Source: Alphaproteobacteria bacterium
Lineage (GTDB): Bacteria > Pseudomonadota > Alphaproteobacteria > Caulobacterales > Caulobacteraceae
DNA length: 6,006 nucleotides
Reading direction: 5' to 3'
Assembly (NCBI GenBank): GCA_028869395.1
Contig: JAGWSE010000033.1
Span: forward strand, 1-6,006
This document shows positions 1 through 5,886 of this stretch, one piece after another. How positions within the stretch are numbered: position 1 is the first letter of the stretch; every line of letters begins with the position of its first letter. Made by a program: the position numbers and the translations under genes. The notes under the pieces are model-generated. The model saw only the letters and a program-made list of their open reading frames with translations, was not told where the DNA came from and did not search any database.

Positions 1-47
1 ACCCGTGGACCACCTACACCAGCGGTGCGTACTACGGACGATGCTGA
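1..47 (+). CDS. Possible C-terminal end of an unknown protein (partial)
   Basis: Reading from base 3, this gives 14 residues, PWTTYTSGAYYGRC, followed by a TGA stop at 45-47. The codons are mostly GC-ending, and the mix of Trp, Tyr, Thr, Gly and Cys looks more like real protein than the Arg/Ala/Pro-rich shadow frames typical of this DNA. If real, the gene enters from the left edge and ends 17 bases before the rnhA stop, so the two would converge. The fragment is too short to assign a family or function. It could also be non-coding intergenic sequence. Confidence 0.3.
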   Translation, partial: PWTTYTSGAYYGRC

Positions 48-64
48 TACCCCGAACGGAGCGT

Positions 65-517
65 TCAGGCGCGGGCGGCGTCGACCGCCTCGGCTATGCC
101 GAGCCGTGCCAGCTCGTCGGCGCGCTCATTGCCCGGGTCGCCGTTGTGGCCCTTCACCCAGCGCCAGGTCACCTCGTGCGGTGCCATCGCCGCGACCAGC
201 CGCTGCCACAGGTCAACGTTCTTGACCGGCTGCTTCCCCGCCGTCCGCCAGCCGTTGCGCTGCCAGCCCGGCAGCCACTTGGTGATCCCGTCGAGCACGT
301 ACTTGCTGTCGGTGAAGACATGCACCGGGGCCGGGCGGGTGAGCGCCTCAAGCGCCTGGATGGCGGCCATCAGTTCCATCCGGTTGTTGGTGGTGGCGAG
401 CTCGCCGCCCCACAGCTCCTTGCGGTGCTCGCCGGAGAGCATCACCGCGCCCCAGCCGCCCGGCCCCGGATTCCCGGAGCAGGCGCCGTCGGTGTAGATC
501 ACCACCTTCGGCGTCAT
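65..517 (-). CDS. rnhA: Ribonuclease HI
   Basis: This 150-residue protein is the cytoplasmic endonuclease that cuts the RNA strand of RNA-DNA hybrids, removing R-loops and primer RNA. It aligns without gaps to the classic family numbering. The four metal-binding acidic residues are D10 (YTDGACSGNPGPGGWG), E48 (TNNRMEL), D70 (FTDSKYV) and D134 (NERADELA), and the catalytic-loop histidine is H124 (VKGHNG). The basic handle helix with Trp and Lys residues (about 80-100) is also present. The start was chosen because MTPKVVIYTDG is the usual N-terminus; the frame stays open upstream, but only inside thrB. The ATG shares the sequence ATGA with the thrB stop, so translation is probably coupled to thrB. 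Length is normal (about 145-160). No defect is seen. Confidence 0.97.
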   Translation of the reverse strand: MTPKVVIYTDGACSGNPGPGGWGAVMLSGEHRKELWGGELATTNNRMELMAAIQALEALTRPAPVHVFTDSKYVLDGITKWLPGWQRNGWRTAGKQPVKNVDLWQRLVAAMAPHEVTWRWVKGHNGDPGNERADELARLGIAEAVDAARA

Positions 518-1479
518 GCCGCCGACCCGAACAGGACGAGGTCCGGCGAGGCGCGGTGCACGGCGAGCTTGCGCTCGTATTCCAGCGGGTCCTTGGGCTT
601 CACCAGAGCACCGGCCGGGGTGTTGTGCCAGTCGTGCAGACGGGTCAGGAAGAACCGCATCGCCGCCCCGTGCGCCAGCACCGGCAGGGCCGCCCGCTCG
701 GCGGCGCTCAGAGGACGCCGGCTCTCGTAGCCCGCCACCAGCTGCCGGGCCGCGGTGATGTTGAAGGACCCGTCCGCCTCGAAGCACCAGGCGTTCAGGG
801 CGATGGCCACGTCGTAGGCCAGCGCGTCGTCGCACGCGAAGTAGAAGTCGATCGTCCCGCAGAAGCTTCCAGATTGAAAGAAGACGTTGTCGGGGAAGTA
901 GTCGGCGTGGATCACGCCCTGCGCAAGCCCGGCCGGCCAGCGGGCGGCGAGCATTTCAAGGTCTCCGTCGACCACGGCCGTCAACCCCGGCTTCAGTCGC
1001 TCGGCATCTTCCTTCAATGTTGAAAACATAGGCGCCCAGGCCGCCTGGCCGAGGTCGTTGGGACGCTTCAACGCGAAACCTTCACCGGCCTGGTGCAGCC
1101 ACGCCAGTCCCTCGCCCGCCTGCCGGCACTGCGCCGCCGTAGGCCGCCGCGCCGAGAGCCCGGTCAGAAAGCCGACGATGGCGCAGGGCTTGCCGCGCAG
1201 CGTCTTCAGCGCCTGGCCGGCGCGGTCCGCCATCGGCGTCGGGCAGGGATAGCCGCGCGCCCCCAGGTGCTGCATCAGCCCCAGGAAGAACGGCAGGTCG
1301 TCGGCCCGCACCCGCTTCTCGTAGACGGTCAGGATGAACCGCCCGCGCTCGGTCTCCAGCAGGAAGTTGGAGTTCTCGATGCCCTCGGCGATCCCCTTGA
1401 ACGTCACGGCCGAGCCCAGGTCATAGTCGGCCAGCAGGCCGCTGAGCTCCTCGTCGGTGATGTCCGTATAGACCGCCAT
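514..1479 (-). CDS. thrB: Homoserine kinase (aminoglycoside-phosphotransferase-like ThrB)
   Basis: This 321-residue cytoplasmic enzyme phosphorylates homoserine with ATP to O-phosphohomoserine, the step before threonine synthase. It belongs to the APH/protein-kinase-like ThrB type found in alphaproteobacteria and pseudomonads, not the GHMP-kinase ThrB of E. coli. Visible features are the N-terminal MAVYTDITDEELSGLLADYD signature, the nucleotide-binding segment GIENSNFLLET (33-43) with FILTVYE (48-54), the catalytic loop HADYFPDN (H191, D193, N198) and the metal-binding IDFYFACDD (D211, D217). Length is typical (about 315-325). A strong GGAGG ribosome site (1484-1488 on the complement) lies 4 bases before the ATG and supports this start. 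The gene overlaps rnhA by 4 bases at its end. It appears to be the first gene of the unit, since the upstream neighbour is divergent. Confidence 0.96.
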   Translation of the reverse strand: MAVYTDITDEELSGLLADYDLGSAVTFKGIAEGIENSNFLLETERGRFILTVYEKRVRADDLPFFLGLMQHLGARGYPCPTPMADRAGQALKTLRGKPCAIVGFLTGLSARRPTAAQCRQAGEGLAWLHQAGEGFALKRPNDLGQAAWAPMFSTLKEDAERLKPGLTAVVDGDLEMLAARWPAGLAQGVIHADYFPDNVFFQSGSFCGTIDFYFACDDALAYDVAIALNAWCFEADGSFNITAARQLVAGYESRRPLSAAERAALPVLAHGAAMRFFLTRLHDWHNTPAGALVKPKDPLEYERKLAVHRASPDLVLFGSAA

Positions 1480-1506
1480 GCCGCCTCCGCATGGGCCGAA
1501 GCGGGG

Positions 1507-1524
1507 GCGCCGGTCAAGCGCCGG
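1507..1524. repeat. Short direct repeat GCGCCGG, 11-base period
   Basis: Two identical 7-base copies of GCGCCGG (1507-1513 and 1518-1524) are separated by TCAA, in the 119-bp region between the divergent thrB and AbrB-like genes. The period is about one DNA helical turn, which would suit a protein bound on one face. In DNA this rich in G and C, such a short repeat can arise by chance. Any role as an operator is speculation. Confidence 0.25.
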
Positions 1525-1561
1525 CCGCGCCCGCGGCGGGGTCCACGAGAGGCCATTTGTT

Positions 1562-1570
1562 TGCTAGATT
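1562..1570 (+). promoter_or_regulatory. Candidate extended -10 promoter of the AbrB-like gene
   Basis: TGCTAGATT (TGn followed by TAGATT) resembles an extended -10 element, and it sits in the only AT-leaning patch of this intergenic region. It would start transcription near 1577, about 22 bases before the ATG at 1599, leaving room for the GGGAG ribosome site. I see no convincing -35 at the usual distance, so this is only a candidate. Confidence 0.3.
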
Positions 1571-1598
1571 GACCGCCCTTCCTGAGCGGGAGCCCCCG

Positions 1599-1823
1599 AT
1601 GATTGCGCTGAAAGTCGAGAAGATCGGCGACCAGGTCGCCGTCATCCTGACGGAGGAGGCCCTGGAGGTCCTGAACGCCGAGGTCGGCGGGGTCCTCCAC
1701 ATCGAGCCGTCGTCAGACGGCCGCGCCGTGGTCTCGGTCCACCAGGAGGTCTGGCTGGACGATCCGCACGCCCGCGGCCGCGCCTTCCTCAAGCGCTACA
1801 ATCGCGCGCTCGAGCGGCTCTAG
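1599..1823 (+). CDS. AbrB/MazE-type antitoxin-like small protein
   Basis: This 74-residue protein begins MIALKVEKIGDQVAVILTEE and ends with a helical tail, RGRAFLKRYNRALERL. The pattern is an IxKIGxxxxVxLxxExLxxLxxxxGxxLxIxxxxDGxxxV beta-strand core followed by a conserved RRY-like helix. It matches the family described as a putative addiction-module antidote (partner of Doc-type toxins), a swapped-hairpin AbrB DNA-binding fold. Such proteins normally dimerise, bind their own promoter, and neutralise a toxin through the C-terminal tail. The assignment rests on pattern recognition. The start is supported by GGGAG at 1588-1592, 6 bases upstream; the frame opens earlier (from 1491), but that extension is low-complexity Ala/Gly/Pro/Arg. 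Neither flanking gene is a toxin, so it may be an orphan regulator. It could form a loose unit with the downstream stress-protein operon. Confidence 0.75.
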   Translation: MIALKVEKIGDQVAVILTEEALEVLNAEVGGVLHIEPSSDGRAVVSVHQEVWLDDPHARGRAFLKRYNRALERL

Positions 1824-1836
1824 CGGCGCTGCGCCG

Positions 1837-1850
1837 TTGCGTTGAATCAA
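1837..1850 (+). promoter_or_regulatory. Candidate FNR/FixK-type binding site
   Basis: TTGCGTTGAATCAA matches the TTGAT-N4-ATCAA consensus at 8 of 10 defined bases: the right half ATCAA is perfect, and the left half keeps TTG. Its centre is about 56 bases upstream of the ATG of the universal stress protein gene. If it worked as a class II activator site, transcription would start near 1885, just before the ribosome site at 1889-1893. No good -10 element is visible there. The site is plausible because Usp and cation-ATPase genes often belong to low-oxygen regulons, but a chance match cannot be ruled out. Confidence 0.35.
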
Positions 1851-1873
1851 GGCCCGGCGCCGCAGGCCGGGCC
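1851..1873 (+). terminator. GC-rich hairpin, possible terminator or attenuator
   Basis: GGCCCGGC (1851-1858) and GCCGGGCC (1866-1873) form a perfect 8-base-pair stem with a 7-base loop, 27 bases after the stop of the AbrB-like gene. It is preceded by CAA and followed by ACCTT, not a run of T, so it is not a textbook intrinsic terminator. High-GC alphaproteobacteria often have this stem with a weak tail. It could end the small-gene transcript, attenuate read-through into the stress-protein operon, or stabilise the message. Confidence 0.4.
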
Positions 1874-1899
1874 ACCTTGCGCGCGCTCTGGAGTATTGC

Positions 1900-2745
1900 A
1901 TGGCGCTCAAGGACCTTCTGCTGCACCTCGACAGCTACCCCGATCCGACCACCGCGCCGGCGATCGACGAGGCGGTGGCCTTCGCCCGCGCCGTGCACGG
2001 CGAGCTCACCGGGCTCGCCTTCCAGATCTCGGTCCCGCTCGAGAGCAACCGGCTCGCCGACTGGTTCGTCGACCTGTCCGGCCTGATCCGCGAGGCGGAA
2101 GGGCGCAGCCTGGAGGCCTGCCACGCCGGTCTCGAGCGTTTCAGGGCCGACCTCGCCGCCGGCGGCGTGAAGGGCGAGGCCATCCTGCAGCGCGCCGATT
2201 TCTTCAACGTCGCCGACGAAGTGGCCCGGCGCGCCCGCACCCGCGACCTGACGATCGTCCCCCTGACCGGCCGCGTGAACGGCCACCTGGACGTGGCGCA
2301 GAGCGCAATCTTCGGCTCCGGCCGCCCCGTGCTGGTCTACCGGCCGGGCGAGAAGGCCTTCGCCCACGGCGTGCGCAAGGTCGCGGTGGCCTGGGACGGG
2401 GGCCGGTCCGCCGCGCGCGCGCTGGCCGAGGCGCTTCCGATCCTGGCGCTCGCCGGCGAGGTCCGCATCGTCACCGTGCTCGGCGAGAAGCCCTCCGCGA
2501 CGGCGGGCCTGGCGGAGGACGCACGACGGCACCTGTCAGTGCACGGCGTGGACGCGACCATCGACGAGGTGGAGGCGCGCGGTCGCCGCATCGGCTCCGC
2601 CCTCGACGACTACCTCGCCCAGCACAGGCCGGATCTGCTGGTGATGGGCGCCTACGGCCACTCGCGGATCCGGGAGTTCGTGCTGGGCGGGGCGACCGAG
2701 CACGCGCTCGCCGCCGGCCGCACCCCCACGCTGCTGGCGCACTAG
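1900..2745 (+). CDS. Universal stress protein, tandem UspA domains
   Basis: This 281-residue soluble protein has two Usp folds, about residues 1-148 and 157-281. The second domain begins KVAVAWDGG and ends with the nucleotide-binding signature G250-xx-G253-HSR-...-G263-G264-AT (in MGAYGHSRIREFVLGG), so it probably binds ATP. The first domain starts KDLLLHLDS, but its equivalent loop is altered (PLTGRVNGHLDV), so it is probably structural. Length is normal for tandem Usp proteins. TGGAG at 1889-1893, 6 bases before the ATG, supports the start. The stop codon is one base from the ATG of the P-type ATPase, so the two are surely co-transcribed. Usp proteins help cells through starvation, low oxygen or membrane stress. 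A role in sensing ATP or controlling the pump is inference from the gene order. A FNR/FixK-like site lies upstream. Confidence 0.93.
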   Translation: MALKDLLLHLDSYPDPTTAPAIDEAVAFARAVHGELTGLAFQISVPLESNRLADWFVDLSGLIREAEGRSLEACHAGLERFRADLAAGGVKGEAILQRADFFNVADEVARRARTRDLTIVPLTGRVNGHLDVAQSAIFGSGRPVLVYRPGEKAFAHGVRKVAVAWDGGRSAARALAEALPILALAGEVRIVTVLGEKPSATAGLAEDARRHLSVHGVDATIDEVEARGRRIGSALDDYLAQHRPDLLVMGAYGHSRIREFVLGGATEHALAAGRTPTLLAH

Positions 2746-2746
2746 G

Positions 2747-5275
2747 ATGGCGCCGGCCGACGGGCCGGGGCGGCGGGCCCTGCTCGGCCTGACCGCGGCC
2801 GAGGTCGCCGCCCAGCGCGCCCGCTTCGGCCGCAACGAACTGCCCCGGCCGCCGCCGCGGACCCTGCTGCGCATCGTGTTCGAAACACTGCGCGAGCCCA
2901 TGTTCCTGCTGATGATCGGCGCGGCGGTCCTCTACCTGGTGCTGGGCGACCTGGCGGAGGGCGCCTTCCTGGTCGCCGCCGCGGCCGCCTCGCTCGGCCT
3001 CGTCATCGCGCAGGAGAACCGCAGCGAGCGGGCGCTGGCGGCGCTGCGCGACCTCGCCCAGCCGCAGGCCCGCGTCATCCGCGACGGCGCCGAGCGGCGC
3101 ATCCCCGCCGGCGAACTGGTGCCGGGCGACGTCATGCTCGTCGCCGAAGGCGAGCGGCTTCCCGCCGACGCCCTGCTGGTGGCCGGCGACGTCCTCAGCG
3201 TCGACGAATCCGCGCTGACCGGCGAATCCGCCCCGGTCTCCAAGCGCCCGGCCCTGGCCGAGGACGCCGGCGAGCGCGACCCTCACCCCGGGGCGGCCAT
3301 TGGCCCGCACCTGTTCGCCGGCACGGTCGTGACGCGCGGCCAGGGCGTCGCCGAGGTCCACAGGACGGGCGCGGACTCGGCGCTCGGCCGCATCGGCGCC
3401 TCGCTGGCGGCCATCCAGGTCGAAGCCACGCCCCTGCAGAAGGCGGCCGGCCGGCTCGTCGCCTTCCTGGGCGCTGCGGCGCTCGGGTTCTGCGTGCTGA
3501 TCGCCCTCGCCTTCGGCCTGCTGCGCGGCGCGTGGAGCCAGGGCGCGCTGGCGGGCATCACCGCGGCCATTTCGCTGGTGCCCGAGGAATTCCCGATGGT
3601 GCTGGCGGTGTTCCTCGCGCTCGGCGCCTGGCGCCTGGCCCAGCATCGGGTGCTGGTCCGCCGCAGCGCCGTGATCGAAGCCCTGGGCTCGGCCACCGTG
3701 CTCTGCGTCGACAAGACGGGCACGCTGACCGAGAACCGCATGCGCGTGGCCCGGCTCTGGGGCGACGGCCTCGAGGCCGAGGTGGGCGACGGCGGACGCT
3801 TCCCCGAGGCCATGGCCGAGCTTGTCCGGATCGCCGCCCTCGCCTCCGCCGTCCGCCCGACCGACCCCATGGACCGCGCCGTCCGGTCCCTCGCCGAGCG
3901 CCTGCCGCGCGCCGGGGACCTTTCCCCGGAGCCCGAACGCACCTGGCCGCTGCGGCCCGAACGCATGGCGCTCGTCCAGGCCTGGCGGCGCGGGGACGGC
4001 GCCCGGATTCTCGCCGCCAAGGGCGCGCCCGAAGCGGTCGCCGCCCTGTGCAGCCTTGCGCCCCCGGCCGTGGGCGAGCTGATGGGGGTCGTCGCCGCCT
4101 ACGCCGACCACGGCCTGCGCGTGCTGGCCGTCGCCTCGGCCGAATGCCACGGGCCGCCGCCCGACGACCCCGACGCCGTCCCCTTCCGGCTCGCAGGCCT
4201 GATCGGCTTCCTGGATCCGCTGCGGGCCGATGTCCCGGCGGCGCTGAGGGAGGCGAGAGGCGCCGGCATCGCCGTCACCATGATCACCGGCGACCATCCG
4301 GCCACCGCGCTGGCGATCGCCCGCGCGGGCGGGCTGGACGTCACCGCCGGCGCGATGACCGGGGCCGACATCGCCGCCCTGACCTTCCCCGCGCTTCGCG
4401 AGCGCCTCCAGGCCGTGCGGGTCTTCGCCCGCATCACCCCCGACCAGAAGCTGCTGATCGTCGAGGCGCTGAAGGCTAACGGCGAGGTGGTGGTGATGAC
4501 CGGCGACGGGGTGAACGATGCGCCCGCCCTGCAGGCCGCCCACATCGGCGTCGCCATGGGGCAGCGCGGGACAGACGTCGCCCGCGAAGCGGCGGCCCTG
4601 GTGTTGCTCGACGACAGCTTCGCCTCGATCGTCGGCGGGGTGCGGCTGGGGCGGCGCATCTTCGTCAACCTGCGCCGGGCGCTCACCTATGTGACCGCGA
4701 TCCACGTGCCCATCGCCGGCCTCGCCTTGCTGCCCATCCTCTTCGGCCTGCCGCAGCTGCTGTTCCCCATGCACGTCGTCCTGCTGGAGCTGGCGATCGA
4801 TCCGATCTGCGCGCTCGTCTTCGAGGGCGAGCCCGCGGAGGAAGGCGCCATGAAGCGGCCCCCGCGCCGGGCCGACGAGCCGCTGTTCGGCCGACCGCAG
4901 CTGCTCCTGGCGCTGGCCCAGGGCGGGGCGCTGCTGGCCGCCGTGCTCGGCCTCTACGCCTGGGCGCTCGGCCATGACCCCGTGACGCAGGCGCGCGGCG
5001 CGGCGTTCACCGCCCTCGTGCTGGGCAACCTGACCCTGGCCCTGGCCGACGCCTTCTCGAGCGGCGGCGGGCTGTTCGCCCCCTACCGACGGCCCTACTG
5101 GCTGATCGCCGGCTTCGCCGGATCGCTGCTCGCCGTCGTGCTGGCCGTCCCGTTCGCCGGGAGGATGTTCGAGCTGGCGCGGCCGCCCGGGCCACTGCTG
5201 GCCGCCGCCATCGCCACCAGCGTGGCGGCGGGCGGCTGGTGGGGCCTGGTCCGGCGGCTTCGCCGCAGCGCCTGA
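2747..5275 (+). CDS. Cation-transporting P-type ATPase (P2-like), ion uncertain
   Basis: This 842-residue inner-membrane pump couples ATP hydrolysis to cation movement. Order of parts: a cation-ATPase N-terminal region (GLTAAEVAAQRARFGRNELP, 14-33); M1-M2 (about 51-88); actuator domain with TGES (158-161); M3-M4 (about 236-296) with PEEFP (279-283); phosphorylation site DKTGTLT (D322); nucleotide domain with KGAPE (425-429); MITGD (512-516) and TGDGVNDAP (585-593); then six helices (about 645-835), making ten in total. All catalytic motifs are intact. There are no heavy-metal CxxC domains at the ends, and the PEEFP sequence is not the CPC of copper/zinc pumps. The calcium-pump ligands are only partly kept (M5 has HVPI, M6 has ELAIDP), so calcium, proton or another ion remains open. 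The start is supported by the family N-terminus; the ATG follows the Usp stop after one base with no clear ribosome site, suggesting coupled translation. Confidence 0.96.
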   Translation: MAPADGPGRRALLGLTAAEVAAQRARFGRNELPRPPPRTLLRIVFETLREPMFLLMIGAAVLYLVLGDLAEGAFLVAAAAASLGLVIAQENRSERALAALRDLAQPQARVIRDGAERRIPAGELVPGDVMLVAEGERLPADALLVAGDVLSVDESALTGESAPVSKRPALAEDAGERDPHPGAAIGPHLFAGTVVTRGQGVAEVHRTGADSALGRIGASLAAIQVEATPLQKAAGRLVAFLGAAALGFCVLIALAFGLLRGAWSQGALAGITAAISLVPEEFPMVLAVFLALGAWRLAQHRVLVRRSAVIEALGSATVLCVDKTGTLTENRMRVARLWGDGLEAEVGDGGRFPEAMAELVRIAALASAVRPTDPMDRAVRSLAERLPRAGDLSPEPERTWPLRPERMALVQAWRRGDGARILAAKGAPEAVAALCSLAPPAVGELMGVVAAYADHGLRVLAVASAECHGPPPDDPDAVPFRLAGLIGFLDPLRADVPAALREARGAGIAVTMITGDHPATALAIARAGGLDVTAGAMTGADIAALTFPALRERLQAVRVFARITPDQKLLIVEALKANGEVVVMTGDGVNDAPALQAAHIGVAMGQRGTDVAREAAALVLLDDSFASIVGGVRLGRRIFVNLRRALTYVTAIHVPIAGLALLPILFGLPQLLFPMHVVLLELAIDPICALVFEGEPAEEGAMKRPPRRADEPLFGRPQLLLALAQGGALLAAVLGLYAWALGHDPVTQARGAAFTALVLGNLTLALADAFSSGGGLFAPYRRPYWLIAGFAGSLLAVVLAVPFAGRMFELARPPGPLLAAAIATSVAAGGWWGLVRRLRRSA

Positions 5276-5276
5276 G

Positions 5277-5852
5277 CTAGGAGGCCGCCCCTTCGACCTC
5301 GGCGGCGAAGTCGACCTTGTCCGTGGAAACCGTGCCGGCCGTGCGCCCCGGCGCGGTCTGGAATTTCCAGTAGAGGTTGGTGTGGGCGATCACCTGGTCC
5401 GGCGGCGGCGCGCCCCATTGACTGAGGTCTTCGGTGGTGTGCGCATCGCCCACCAGGATCACGTCGTAGCCGCGTACCAGCGCGCCGTGCAGGGTCGAGC
5501 GGATGCAGGCGTCGGTCTGGGCGCCCGCCACCACCAGCCTGCCCACGCCCAGCCGCGCGAGCAGCGCCTCCAGCTCCGTCGCCTCGAAAGAATCGCCATA
5601 GCGCTTGGCGACGAGCGGCTCGGACGCCTGCGGCGAAAGCTCGGGCACGATCCGCCAGGGATCCTCGCCCATGACCAGCTCCCGGCTCTCGTGCTGCACC
5701 CACACGACCGGCGCACCCTGGCCGCGGGCCTTGTCCACCAGCCGGGCGAGGTTCGCCACCACCGCCTGGCGCGCGTGACCCGACTTCATCACCCCGTTCT
5801 GGACGTCCACCACCAGCAGCGCCGTGTTCGGCCGGTTCGCAAGCGTGGTCAT
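5277..5852 (-). CDS. Isochorismatase-family cysteine hydrolase
   Basis: This 191-residue soluble protein has the Rossmann-like isochorismatase fold. The expected Asp-Lys-Cys triad is visible: D16 in ALLVVDVQNG, K83 in VAKRYGDSF and C116 in VAGAQTDACIRST. The strand WVQHES (51-56) and the segment VILVGDAHTTED (131-142) are also typical. Relatives include nicotinamidases, N-carbamoyl amide hydrolases and many uncharacterised hydrolases; I cannot name the substrate. This start was chosen because GGAGA (5859-5863 on the complement) lies 6 bases before the ATG and MTTLANRPNTALLVVD is a normal N-terminus. A longer start at 5915 would overlap the upstream gene and add an Arg/Gly/Cys-rich stretch. 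It lies 34 bases downstream of the dehydratase gene on the same strand, so they are probably co-transcribed. It converges with the ATPase, leaving one base between the stops. Confidence 0.92.
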   Translation of the reverse strand: MTTLANRPNTALLVVDVQNGVMKSGHARQAVVANLARLVDKARGQGAPVVWVQHESRELVMGEDPWRIVPELSPQASEPLVAKRYGDSFEATELEALLARLGVGRLVVAGAQTDACIRSTLHGALVRGYDVILVGDAHTTEDLSQWGAPPPDQVIAHTNLYWKFQTAPGRTAGTVSTDKVDFAAEVEGAAS

Positions 5853-5886
5853 GGTCGCTCTCCGTGCCCGGCGCCCTCCGCAGGGC

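Noticed and set aside
51..69. Inverted repeat GAACG-GAG-CGTTC near the rnhA stop as a terminator
   Set aside because: The stem is only 5 base pairs with a mismatch beyond it and no T run, and it overlaps the rnhA stop codon. It is too weak to call.
5..730. A 241-codon plus-strand frame opposite rnhA and thrB
   Set aside because: It is antisense to two confidently identified genes and has no recognisable motifs.
518..835. Upstream in-frame extension of rnhA giving 256 residues
   Set aside because: The extra 106 residues are Arg/Gly/Ala-rich and lie entirely within thrB. The ATG at 517 matches the normal family N-terminus and overlaps the thrB stop as ATGA.
1489..1517. TTGACC (complement of 1512-1517) as a -35 element for thrB
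   Set aside because: The matching -10 position reads CCATGC, a poor match, and transcription would start too close to the ATG to include the strong GGAGG ribosome site.
1842..2792. A 316-codon plus-strand frame overlapping the Usp gene
   Set aside because: The translation is Arg/Gly/Pro-rich low complexity, and the overlapping frame encodes two clear Usp domains with a ribosome site.
2471..4975. An 834-codon open frame on the minus strand opposite the ATPase gene
   Set aside because: It is a shadow of GC-rich codon bias. The translation is dominated by Gly, Arg, Ala, Gln, Asp and His with no recognisable domain, while the plus-strand frame has every P-type ATPase motif.
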